From: Dimorphilus gyrociliatus
Taxonomy: Eukaryota; Annelida; Polychaeta; Dinophilidae
Assembly: GCA_904063045.1 (NCBI GenBank)
Contig: CAJFCJ010000014.1
Location: forward strand, 1,485,643 to 1,549,642
Direction of reading: 5' to 3'
DNA: 64,000 nt
The position numbers and the translations under genes were made by a program. Positions 43,150 to 54,079 of this stretch are shown one piece after another (the stretch's first letter is position 1; every line of letters begins with the position of its first letter). A model generated the notes under the pieces. The model was given only the letters and a program-made list of their open reading frames with translations. It did not search any database and was not told where the DNA came from.

Positions 43150-46100
43150 AATCCTATATGTAACGCTTATCGATTGAAGGCGTTTCCAAGGAGATGGATG
43201 GAGACGCCTACGCTCATTTATTCTAAATCGGTTATACTAAACTCCAGATTATATTTGCTTTTTATTTCTATTTAATACTATTCAAGATAATTTCTATTTA
43301 TACTAATTATTATAATGTGCACGAAATCATGAAAATATTAATAAAATAGGCCTACTTCTTTCAATAATATGAACTTTTAATAGATAAATTCTTTGATATA
43401 TTTTTAACGGTTTCTCTTATATACCTACAATTTATGTATTCAATTTCCTGTTTGATCAATCTCTCTCTCTCTCAATCTCTGTATAGAGGTAGAGCTTGTT
43501 TTTTCTCTTTGTCTTTTATTTCTTTGTAATAGTAGTCGTATGACGGTAAAAGATATCTTATTGAAACTTTTGTTTACAAGATAATTACCTCTTTTATCCT
43601 TTCGTTAGAATTACGTAATAGCAGTATACTATTTAACAGAGGATTATTTTTAATATATAAAACTTGATATGTGATATAACTGGTAGATAATAAAAACTTA
43701 AAGGCAAGTTTCTTCCAGTATATTGTTCAGTGATAAGGCAGGATTAAAAGTTTTTTAATTATTTTTAATCAGGAAATCCCTTTAATTATGCTCTCTTTTG
43801 TGGTTAATCCATTAAGAGTTAATTGAGGCGAAATATTTTAATCTTTAATAAATGTTAGAAAATGTACCATATTGATCTTAGAAAGTGGAACACAGTCTCT
43901 ATACATTGAACAGCTAATTTCAATAAAAGTTCTTTTCATTCATTTCTTTATAATGATAAGTGGTAAAGAGATTTATTTTAGACCCTTATTGTGAGTCTTT
44001 TGAAAAAGATTTCAAGTAATACGATATTAGCGAAGGTTAATCTATTTCTCTCTCAACAATATTTCTACTTCATTTTCGAATTAAAAAGCCTAATTTTCTA
44101 ACAGATCTACTAATGGGATCGTTGAAAATAGGAATAAGGGGAAAAAGGAGATGAAATAGTAACAAAGTTCAAGGGTTGCTTTATTTAATAAATCTTCATA
44201 AGTATAAGATAGAAAACACGAATAAAGGCAAGACTTTTTTCATCCAAATAACTTTCCTTTTCCTGGCGCCATCTTATAGAAAAAGCTATCGAAATGGACG
44301 GGCAATAGAGGGCGTTGTATTAAAAGATCCATTTTTCTTACAAATTTTAAGAGCTTATAATTAGGGAAAATGAAGAGGATTCACTTATTCATTAAGAGAG
44401 AAGAAAGGAACAGACCCTTTCAACAAACGTCATTATCTATAAATACATAAATAAATTTTTGTCAATTAATAAGCGGGGCTAATTTAGTATCTACAGAGTA
44501 ACATATTCAAAGTTCCTTAATTAAACTTAAGTATATTTTAAAGTATTTATCTTTGAAGTTTCTATGGAAGAGCATGGGATTTCAAAAAATTTTACAAAAT
44601 TAGCCAAGGAATTAGGAGAAAGAATAAAGAAACGAAGAAAATGAAAAACCGTCTCTTAACGCCTAATATTTACTTAGACGGCTCGGGGTATTTGGAAATT
44701 TTAGATTCTTACCCGGAAGGGCGTTATCTTGAGGACACAGGTGGCGCTTCAATAAGGGAAATGGAGGGTTGTTGGTAAATTTTTTTGAAATACGAACGTA
44801 AGAAAGAAATGGGAGTGAAAGGGATAGGAGGAGTATTTTTAGTACGGTATGACAGAAAGGGAAGAACGAGCTGACGGCAAGCCATTCACGAGGGAAATTC
44901 ATTGAAGCACAATAGAACAGTATGCCTTTATATAGAAGACTAGAAGAGAAAGAGGGCAAATGTGTTGCTATTAGTGCGTGTGTTCTACTGTATATAAGTG
45001 TATTTCAGTATGTGTGCGAGCACGTGTATATAAGTATATATATGTATGTATATAAGCGTGTATAAGTGTGTGTATGTGTATGTCTTGTACGTTGTATGCT
45101 TAGTTTGTACTACATATAAAGAAAAAGTGTATATGGAAGTGTTCCGTCGTAAGTAGATAATGAGAAAATTCTCCTTCCTTTGTTAGTAAGTACGAAGAGG
45201 GTTCTTAAATCTCAACGGGTCACTTTATAAAAAACAAGGTTTAATGTTTAAATTCAAACCCAGTACGCTGTTTGCCTGACTCCTATTATCCTGGAGACAA
45301 ACACGCTTGGGGATTTGATGGAAAAATCCTTCGCAATCTCTGCCTCCGTTACCGATATTGGCAGGCCGAAGGCCTAATAAGAACCTAAAAGTTTAAATTT
45401 ACATATGCAAATATGATAATTAGCTTATATTAACAAATAGGGACAATATTTAGTATTAAATGATTGAAAAGGGAAACGAATGACTGTTAGAATTATTTAT
45501 TAAGGGACGGAAAATATCTAAGGGACTACCTATGTCGCACATTTGGGAATACACAATGTGAAGACTATCAAGAACTAATAGGATACTTGACATATTTCAT
45601 ATGATTTATGAATATTTCCAATTACCAAACACCGATCGATTATTTCACACGGACGGATGATTTATCATCTACAATTTATATACTAGTTTAGTTAGCTGTA
45701 ACTTTATAATATACTGTTTTCTGAGGGATATTGAAAACTATTTATATAGGCTGGACGGTGGGAAAGGACAAACTATTATCCGAGCAATACTCTGTGCAAA
45801 TTCGCAGGAAAACGAAATCTAGTCGAATGAAAAAGATGCGGGCAAAATCGAATTGAGAATAGAATGCATGTGGTGGATTGCAATGAATACGCGTCCATCA
45901 TAATCAAACTTCGAGTTAGGTAATCCGTTTGACGGCCGAGGTAATTTTCCCCTCTTCCTTTTAACAATAACTATCTCAATCTTATACGACACAATCTAGT
46001 TGTGGGTCCTCTTTTTCCATTTTTCCTTTCTCTTTCTTTCTTTCCCCCTTTTTCTCCCCTGACTCATCAGAAACTCTCTGCTTCCACTCCAAGATCTCTC

Positions 46101-47839
46101 ACGCGCTTTTTCTCCACCATATCTGTTTCTTTATATGGCTTCAAAGCTTTAATGGAATTACAGGGTTCACACTACGTAATACTCGTGCCAGTTAGAAATA
46201 AGGTTGACTTTATTAAAAAGAAAAGACTGAGGTAATAGTTTACTCTATTATCTTCCTCATATTGATTAGTGTAAAGTGCGCACAAGAGACGTCTTTATTC
46301 AACTCAGTCGTAAAAGAGTAAGACACAGGTGTTTAATATAGCTTATAATTATGTTTTCTACTTTACCGCTTATTTCTACCCAAGACGCTATCTGTTTATT
46401 TATCATTCTATAACGCTAGGAAAACGGATAGTGTCGTCTATTTTTCTAATTCTCTCTGTTAAGAATATTCGTTTTAACGGTTGTTGCACAATTTACTTTA
46501 ATAGCCAAGCCACAAAGAGCAGCTTAAAGACAAAAGACAATAAAGCTCATTATGATTAATCCAACAGTGCCCTGTCATTGTATAGTCAAGGCTCAAACCG
46601 CCATGTCAAGGTCAGGCCTATAGGTTTTACAATCCCTTTCTGCTTGATTACATTGTCTAAAGCAACGGGGATTTGTCATATTCCTAATGAACGCTCAACT
46701 ATATCCGGCTAAGCGTACAGATGCGTAATGGCGGAGAGGAAACTAAATAAACGCTTTTTAAATGAATCCTAATAGTTTTCTTATGCTAGTTTGGTAGCAT
46801 AACCTTTTTCTTAAACGTAATGTTGTTGTAACATTAATAATTATAATTAATTTATGTAATTTCATTCAAAAGTAGTACCTTTCTTGGGTACGTAACTTGT
46901 CTCGTTAATTACAATCGATGTAAGTCAATTACAGTACGGAAAATTGTACCGAATGACGTTTCTGTAATTGCAATACCCTCGGGAGTCGTACATTTTTGCA
47001 GCATTGAATTTCTATGATAAATCGAGCTGTATTTGCGAAGAGATGATTCCCTTTAAATACCTCAATGTCTCTGCATAATGTAATTGGCACAGCAGGTAGT
47101 AATTTCTTATGTATCCCTACGATCATTAAAATAAATTACTCTTTTTTTAATACATTGAAAGCTAATATTTAAATATAGTACTTGCTTGAGTAGTCTATGT
47201 TTGTAAAATTTTTTGGCCTATTGTTAGATCTTTCCAAACGCAAAATAAAAAAAAATTCTCTAATCGCCTCCGTAGATTAATTAATATCCGTGTTTTTTTT
47301 CTTTCCACGACCCCATGAGTACAGAAAACTAGATAAATCATTACCCATCGTCCCTTACTAACTTAAGTAAACTAGACCAGTCTACAAACGCCCTGAGAGT
47401 AAATTACTCAATTTTGACCTCAAGTAACTTGACCTGTCTAAAGTTCTGTTTCTCATTATATAATAATGTATATATATATATAAAGTTATATCATAGACTA
47501 AAACTATATACGTGCTTGCTGTAGACAAAGTTTATAGATCATCCAAATGTAAATAGGTATTAAGTTATAGAGGAAAGGATTACGGAAGACGGGGAGAGAG
47601 GGTGAAGCGAAGAAGGAATAGGAAGAGTCAGGCGTACAAGCTGGAAAGATTAGAGATAAATAAGAAAAGATTTAGAATAAGGAAGAGATAGGAAGAGGCA
47701 AAGACAGCCACAGAGAGACAGTAAGACAAGAAAAAGGAAAGAAAATATAAATATATAAATATCTACCGTCTGAAATGGGATATAAGAGAAAAAAGAAGAT
47801 ATGGAGAGAGAGTGTGTGTATGAGTGTGTGTATGTGCGA

Positions 47840-47882
47840 AAGAGAGAGAGAGAGGGAGAGGGAGAGAGAGAGAGAGAGAGCG
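47840..47882. repeat. (GA)n microsatellite with interruptions
   Basis: GA repeats next to a short GT-rich stretch in the noncoding region between PCSK2 and the CABIT gene. Confidence 0.85.
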
Positions 47883-49705
47883 AGATAGAGATTTTGGCGT
47901 GTTTAGACGAAATAAAACTTATAATAAAACAAGAAAAAAGATGAATTTATTCACAAGACGAAATGAAAAAATGCACTGAACATAATAGTTTTTTCTATCT
48001 GTATTTGCAAATGTATATAATTAATACATATTCATAATGAGTCATTGTAGTATGAATTAAAGTAAATTATTCCTTTTATTGTGTGCCATTCATAGTATAA
48101 ATTCTAAAAGAACATAAAGGTTATATGTGTAGATCGTATATATAGTATATATATATATGAATGTTTGTACTGAAGTAGATAATGTACGTGTTTACAGAAC
48201 TTTATTAACAAACAAGTGTATTAGAGGTAAAACAGTATAGTGGTACTATATATGTCATCATTTGTAAATTTATATTATTGATGGTATTATAAAATTATTT
48301 CTCACTCTTGTTTTTTTCTCTCAAGTAAAGGAAAGTGATGTTTATGTAACTTTAAAGCAGTATTAAGAAAAAAATTGCCACTCAGGAAGCGTGTCGCTCA
48401 TCGCAGTACAGACTTTATCCGCGCAACACTGCAAAACGTGCCTTCTCGTCTTATTAACAACCAGCAACTCTCCAACTCTGCCGCGGGTTTTTTTTCGACT
48501 TGTTCTTGTACTATTCGTTTGTTTTCTTCTATTATATTTCCACCACTCATTACAAGATTGGGAAAAAAAAAGGAAACGATAGGCCTAAAGTTGAGTGGCG
48601 AATACAGAAGGACAATAGAAAGTAGAGGAAGAAGAAAAGAGGAAGAGAAGAAAAAGGAGGGAAAGAATAAAGAGCTAAAGTTAGTGATAAAAGATAGAAG
48701 AAATTTATCTTTTTTGACTTTATCGCTCCTTAACGGCTCACCCGTTTTTCAGGTAGGTGATTTGTTCTGATAGAATTTTGTAAAGATTCGTAGAAAGGAA
48801 TAGATTTATCTGTTGTTTTTGTTGCTAACTAACCTCTAACTCTTCAACTGCCACTCGCTCTATAATCAGTTTTTCTAATTAATTGATAACGAGGAATGCT
48901 ATTGGTTGAGAGTTTATTTTACGGTGTTCTCCCCACAATTTAACCTCTGATGGGCGTAAAGAAAGAGAATAAGAAAAGGGAAATGAGGAAGAAGAATAAG
49001 AAGAAAATTCAAGAAATTAGTGATAAATCGTAATAAGGGGAAAGAAAGAAAACAAAGGAAGGAAGGATGGTATATGAATGAAAGTGCCTGAAGGTAGATG
49101 TAAATGGAGGATAATACGATGTTAAGTAAGATAAAAGGCACATAGTTCTAAGAGCTCATTCCCCTTACGTAACCTATGTAGATGTAATTTTTTCGAGTAA
49201 CCGGGGAAGCTATGGCCTCCCGCTAACTAATTCTCTGCAATTTTTCCAAGTAATTGATCCGAAAGCATTCCCTCACAAATTAACCTCCTTTTCAAAAAGA
49301 AAACATTGGATTTACGCCCTTTCCTCAGCCTTAACCCACCCCCTCCCTCCTTACAAAGCTAACTCTACCATACTTAAAAAAACCAATGGGGCGGTTTTAT
49401 ATAAATTAACTATCGGAAGAACTCTTATATGATTTATTTTTTTTTCTGCTATGCTCTTTTTTTATTAGACGCCAAGGCTGTTTTCAGGGTTTTGTGACTT
49501 ATTCAGAAACCGGAAGACAACATTGTTCCCTACTTAGCTAGAAAAAAATTATTTCATTGCGATGGCAATCTGTCGGCGATTTTCATTTTAGCGTTTTCCC
49601 TTCACCACCCCCTTTTAACCCTTTCTTTTTTTTAAATTATATGATTTGTCTCCCTCGATCGCGTGCACCGCTGTAAATAACGAAAAACGGTTTTTATTAA
49701 TAAAA

Positions 49706-49748
49706 ACCGCCATCTGCTAAACTGTATAATATACCAATAGATGGCGGT
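49706..49748. promoter_or_regulatory. Inverted pair of AGATGGCGGT motifs
   Basis: ACCGCCATCT at 49706-49715 and AGATGGCGGT at 49739-49748 are exact 10-bp reverse complements 23 bases apart, about 400 bases upstream of the CABIT gene. The core resembles the CTCF site (AGRKGGCR). The binding protein is inferred. Confidence 0.5.
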
Positions 49749-50153
49749 GCGCAAAGAAAAGAATGAGGGCATTGAAGTCGCTTAGTAAGTCAAAGCTATA
49801 CGCCATTTAGTATTGATCAAATTTATCGCTGTGTCCTATGCCTACGTAGGCGATTCGTTCTACATATTCATTGGACTTTCTTCTTCGGTCTCGATCCGTC
49901 TAAGACTCTCGCTCTCTCCGTCTATCTGTGTAGACATATTCTCTTTACATAACCACTTTGATAATAAAAGGAAGATTTATTGGATAGAGAGCCTGGAAGA
50001 GAGAAAAAAGAGAAAAAGCTTTACTCGGATCGAAAGAGAAATAACACTACGTTTTAGTTTGGGGCAACGTTCGACTATTGTAGCATAAAAACACGCCTAC
50101 CTGAAGAATAAAAGGAAAGACATTACACTACTAGAACTTGTCTTTAGTCAATC

Positions 50154-51536
50154 ATGGCTGTCGAAATACACTTTAGATCCGATTCTACCTTATTAAGGAA
50201 TCTGCCTGCTTCACAGCTGCCATGTATAGGGAGGATAACCCGTGGTCATTATTCTCATATCGGAGCTTCGAAAAATAGCGAAAGAGATCTTTATATTTAT
50301 AATATTTACGAAGGTGATGCCATTTTGGCTGAGGTTAATCGTGATGATGTACAAATATCGATACCGAAGGCCTATCGCGGCTTTTTTGAAGTGTTAAATG
50401 CTGAAGGATTATCGACTAGCACGACTGTGGTAGGCGTACGACAATTGGCAAAAATTTTTCCAAAAACAGCTCTAGTGAGGCAGCAAGTTTGTGCTTTAGT
50501 TTATTCGATTTCCCAATCGGGTCAACTGGTCCTTAATAAGCAACGTTATCTGGCAGGGGGTGAAATAATTAAATTAATGGCCCTTCTCAAAGTCAAGGCT
50601 GGATCAACTGGAAAAAATCACGAATTAATTAAAGTTCAAACGAAAAATAAAGAGACGCTTTTTCTATCAGTTAAAGATAATAATGGTATATTTAGTCCAA
50701 TAGCTGAAAATGCCGATGAGGCGGGTGTCTATTCAATCTCATCGTTAATAGACCACTATAGATTTCCGCTAAATGTCCGACTAGTCCATGGCGTAGTACC
50801 ATCTAATTTGGAATCGTTTAATGGGACGATGACCCTTGTACGCTCCTATAAAGATGAAGAAATTATAGCTTGTGATTTCAATGGCCAAGCTCTTTCAATA
50901 CCTAAGAATGAGGCTTTGCGCCTTATATTTTCTACAAATATAGACAAACCAGATATTTTGTTTCCCGAATTGGCTAATAAGTGCAAACGCATGTTTAATT
51001 ATTTTGATAAATCAATGCATTTCCTCAGACATCCGCCGGAAGAAAAATCCTTCTATAAGGAAGCAGAATTTATAGACGATTCATTGAGTGAACACATTCT
51101 GGAGGAAATTGATGAACTCTACATGCACGTTCGAACCGGTGAACCTATAAAGAAACTTAAGAAAAGGAAACAGAACGGTCATGTAGAAAACAACGTAAAC
51201 AAAGAATTTCCTTTTGAGAGACCTGAACACGAGTATGAAACTTTACCCGATCCAGTGGTTATAAACGATCCCGAAGTAGAAAAAGTATTAGGTAGCGATT
51301 TGAAACTCTCGGAATCTGAAGAATGTCCCATTATTAATCAAGATACAGTAATAGAAGGGACGATAGAGCTACCCCGTAGACCTAGTGAAGATTATGAGTC
51401 ACGCAATCCAGTTCAAACACCTGCGCACAAAGACTTACCGGAACTTAAACAAACCGACGTTGTCAGCTTGCGCCAAGCAATAAAGAATAGAAAAACCGGA
51501 CTCTCATCCTCTCTTTTATCTAATGAGGATAATTAA
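50154..51536 (+). CDS. CABIT-domain adaptor (GAREM/Themis-like)
   Basis: An uninterrupted 460-residue frame. The first 300 residues read as a CABIT-type all-beta module (LPASQLPCIGRITRGHYSH, VRQQVCALVYSI, LNVRLVHGVVPSN, MTLVRSYKDEEIIACDF). The remainder is acidic and probably disordered, with a basic patch (KKLKKRKQ), two Tyr sites with nearby Pro (EYETLPDP, DYESRNP) and a short PRRP motif. In GAREM and Themis, phosphotyrosine and Pro-rich motifs in this position recruit GRB2 and SHP2 downstream of receptors; that role is inferred here. A TCTTTAG acceptor-like site lies 6 bases before the ATG, so a 5' UTR intron or trans-splicing is possible. The lack of introns is unusual for this window. 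Confidence 0.72.
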   Translation: MAVEIHFRSDSTLLRNLPASQLPCIGRITRGHYSHIGASKNSERDLYIYNIYEGDAILAEVNRDDVQISIPKAYRGFFEVLNAEGLSTSTTVVGVRQLAKIFPKTALVRQQVCALVYSISQSGQLVLNKQRYLAGGEIIKLMALLKVKAGSTGKNHELIKVQTKNKETLFLSVKDNNGIFSPIAENADEAGVYSISSLIDHYRFPLNVRLVHGVVPSNLESFNGTMTLVRSYKDEEIIACDFNGQALSIPKNEALRLIFSTNIDKPDILFPELANKCKRMFNYFDKSMHFLRHPPEEKSFYKEAEFIDDSLSEHILEEIDELYMHVRTGEPIKKLKKRKQNGHVENNVNKEFPFERPEHEYETLPDPVVINDPEVEKVLGSDLKLSESEECPIINQDTVIEGTIELPRRPSEDYESRNPVQTPAHKDLPELKQTDVVSLRQAIKNRKTGLSSSLLSNEDN

Positions 51537-53704
51537 TCCGTCTCTTCATTTTTCTTTCTTAATTCTTTATCAATAGCTATAGCTTTCAAACGAAAGAAAG
51601 AGAAAAGCAAACAAACCTCAAGGCTAAATATTTACGGGTAATGAATACATCATTCGTACCTTATAAAAAAGAGACTAATTTGCATTCAACTCATGCTGAC
51701 ATCTATCGGAAAGATAATTATTTGGGCGTACTTGAACAATTGCATTATACGTTAATGTAAAGAGAGTAATAGAATCCTTGTTAACACACGTAACCCTATC
51801 CTTGAATCGGACATGCCACAGCCTCAATTAACTAACGGTAAACACGTTCTAGACGTCTCTTGTAACCTGACCTCCTAATTAGGGACGCTTACGTAATTTG
51901 CTTTCGCGTCTAAATGGGCAGATGTAGTGGACGGTGTTCGTAATTATTCTCTTTGACGAAAAACTGGCGGTGACAGGTAGTTTGTCAAATCCCTATCCCC
52001 TTTCAACTTCTTGGCCTAAGATATCCTTTTATCCGTTTAAAGGGCCTAAGATAGAGAAAATTGAAAGATCTTACGCACTCTTTAGTGCAGTTGGCAAAGT
52101 CTTTAAAGAGAGTCTAAAAAAAGAGAAAATGAGAAGAACAAGGTATTCGAAGAGATGAAGGGAAAAGTATAAGAGAGATATAGAGAATGGAAAAGAGAAA
52201 AAGTAAAGAAAATTGTAAAGAACAGATAGAAGCTAACTTTGAGCCCAGGGCAAAGAGAATATTTACGCTTGTAAAAAGTAAAAACCGTTAAGTTTTAAAC
52301 AGAAAGGGCGGTTATATAGTTTTTCGTTTGTCAGGTGGCTGAGTGGGAATTTCGATTAGGGGAGCGATAATTCGAAATCGGCACCTGCGTAAGAGCTTAC
52401 GTTCCCCGGTGCGGGGCAGGGAGGAAGTTTGTATATTTATTCCCGCTTAGATGTCGGCTGCCGGAGCGGCGGGCGAATAATTGCCCTGTTTTATAATCAG
52501 ACACGGAAGTAAACAGCTTTAACTCGTTTTGACAAACCAGTTCCCTCATCAATTCAACTTAGTGTAGACGAGGAAGGGAATGTAAAGAAAATAGAATGAA
52601 AGGGAGGAGTCAAACGTATTTCTAGTACAATTTCCATCCCCCTTCGCCTATATCTACCATCCCTATGCTGACGGGACGACGCAGCTGGCGCCATAAAACA
52701 CTCGTTAAGTGTCAGGAATAAAAACACAGATGGGTCTAATGACTGACGATGTGTTCATTAGGGATTTATACATCTACGGCTTAAGCCTATGTAGCTTACG
52801 GCTAACTCGAAGGTAGCGGCGTCTATTCTTTTGGTTTCCGTCGTCTGTGCGTAACGGGCTTCTTTAATCACCATCCTTAATCTGGGAATTATAGCGTAAA
52901 AAATGCACTGAGAGGTTGCCCGCCCTATTAAATCTTTTACTGAAATTAAGGAAAAATTTAATGTTCTCTATTCCCTTTCCACTCTTCTCACTCTTTCCCT
53001 CTTAAGTTGTGTTTAACACATCATCTACACTTGTAGAATAGGCCTATTTCTTGGGTAAGCGTGACGAAGGTTCGTTAGCAGAGGAATAGCTGATAATAGT
53101 AAGAAATTTTAAGGCGGAATTCGCGATCAATTAGGACATTCGTTAACCGTTGACTGAAAAGTCGCGTCAACGGCGTTTCCCGCTTTTCCTTTAGACGACG
53201 TGCAACAAATAGTAAAAAAGGAGAATTTGGCGTTAATTGCTCTAATATACTACCAGTTCAAAGGGTATAATAAAATCACGACAAAAGCAATAAATGCTTC
53301 AAACGCAATCGTGCAATTGTCTATATATCTAATCAATATACGAAACGAATTGCGACTACATTCGTACGGGTGTCACGTACTAGTAATTAAGCGTCGTTCG
53401 ACGTTTGTTTATTCATCTCATAGACATATGGAAAAATCGTTGATCTGAACTTTGACCCGCTTGTCGAGTTGACCGATATTAATCGGTTTTTTGTATACAT
53501 TTTCAATCAAACCGTATGTTTTTTTTTGGTCCAACGTGAATGACGTACAACTCAAAGGTGGAGAGTTACTAGGTTTTACAAATTTTACCCAGAAAAAGTT
53601 ATCTGTAAGAGAATAGAGTAATGCGTTTCCTTTTTATATTGTATGGTGGAGAGCCTCAGCCAATCCTTTTCCAGTTTAGTATATACGTTTGTTAATTATT
53701 CGCG
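51537..53704. other. Intergenic, with a GC-rich structured island at 52330-52500
   Basis: No gene recognised. Most is AT-rich. At 52332-52387 CAGGTG...CACCTG encloses an imperfect stem. At 52387-52400 CGTAAG/CTTACG forms a tight hairpin, followed by CCCC/GGGG at 52404-52416. The 82-codon frame at 53200-53448 has no recognisable features. Confidence 0.45.
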
Positions 53705-53747
53705 CAGACCGCTATAAATTCCATGCTTACCACCTGCAAGCGGTCTG
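53705..53747 (+). promoter_or_regulatory. Distal TATA promoter of the iGluR-like gene, within an 8-bp inverted repeat
   Basis: TATAAA at 53713-53718 sits inside a hairpin whose arms CAGACCGC (53705-53712) and GCGGTCTG (53740-53747) are exact reverse complements. It lies about 360 bases upstream of the first signal-peptide exon; an acceptor-like TTTTTATAG at about 53997-54005 could end a 5' UTR intron. Promoter activity is inferred. Confidence 0.4.
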
Positions 53748-54079
53748 ACGGATTTTCTGCCCGCGGTGCTATTGCAAGTTTAATGAAATGTTTGATTTCA
53801 CACTTTATCTGCACTCTTCTACGGAGAGCGGATAAATAGTATATTTCTTTTTCCGCTCCCGTCAACCAAATGATCTAACATTCAGAATCTTCTTGATCCG
53901 GCCTAATCTCATCTTTCATGTTCGTCTTAACCTAACTATCGTTTTTATCAAATGGATCATCTTTTTGGCTCCTTTTTGAAAACAGATTTTATTTTTATTT
54001 TTATAGAACTAAAGAAGAGGAAAGTTTGACGAAAGAACAATACTAAAACGAATTACTTAAGATAGCAAAGACTCAAGGA

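Larger units (their letters stand above)
42936..50153. other. 7 kb noncoding stretch between divergent PCSK2 and the CABIT gene
   Basis: No gene with recognisable domains or splice-consistent frames. It holds a 19-bp TA-rich inverted repeat at 43098-43149, CTCF-like cores at 44267-44274, 44739-44746, 49708-49715 and 49739-49746, a GT/TA alternating tract at 44970-45110, and GA repeats at 47840-47882. Likely regulatory DNA of two divergent genes (inference). Confidence 0.5.

Noticed and set aside
46002-46559. Plus-strand open frames in the 43-50 kb noncoding region
   Set aside because: Pyrimidine-tract Phe/Leu/Ser composition, no motif and no matching splice sites.
48375-48770. 131-codon open frame ending at a donor-like CAG/GTAGGT
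   Set aside because: Starts at TTG, has a low-complexity Lys/Glu second half and no recognisable domain; at most a 5' UTR exon.
52331-52390. tRNA-like start (GGTGGCTGAGTGG) with a TTCGAAAT downstream
   Set aside because: The A-to-B box spacing is too short, no anticodon arm can be drawn and the 3' end does not pair like a tRNA acceptor; kept only as a structured-element finding.
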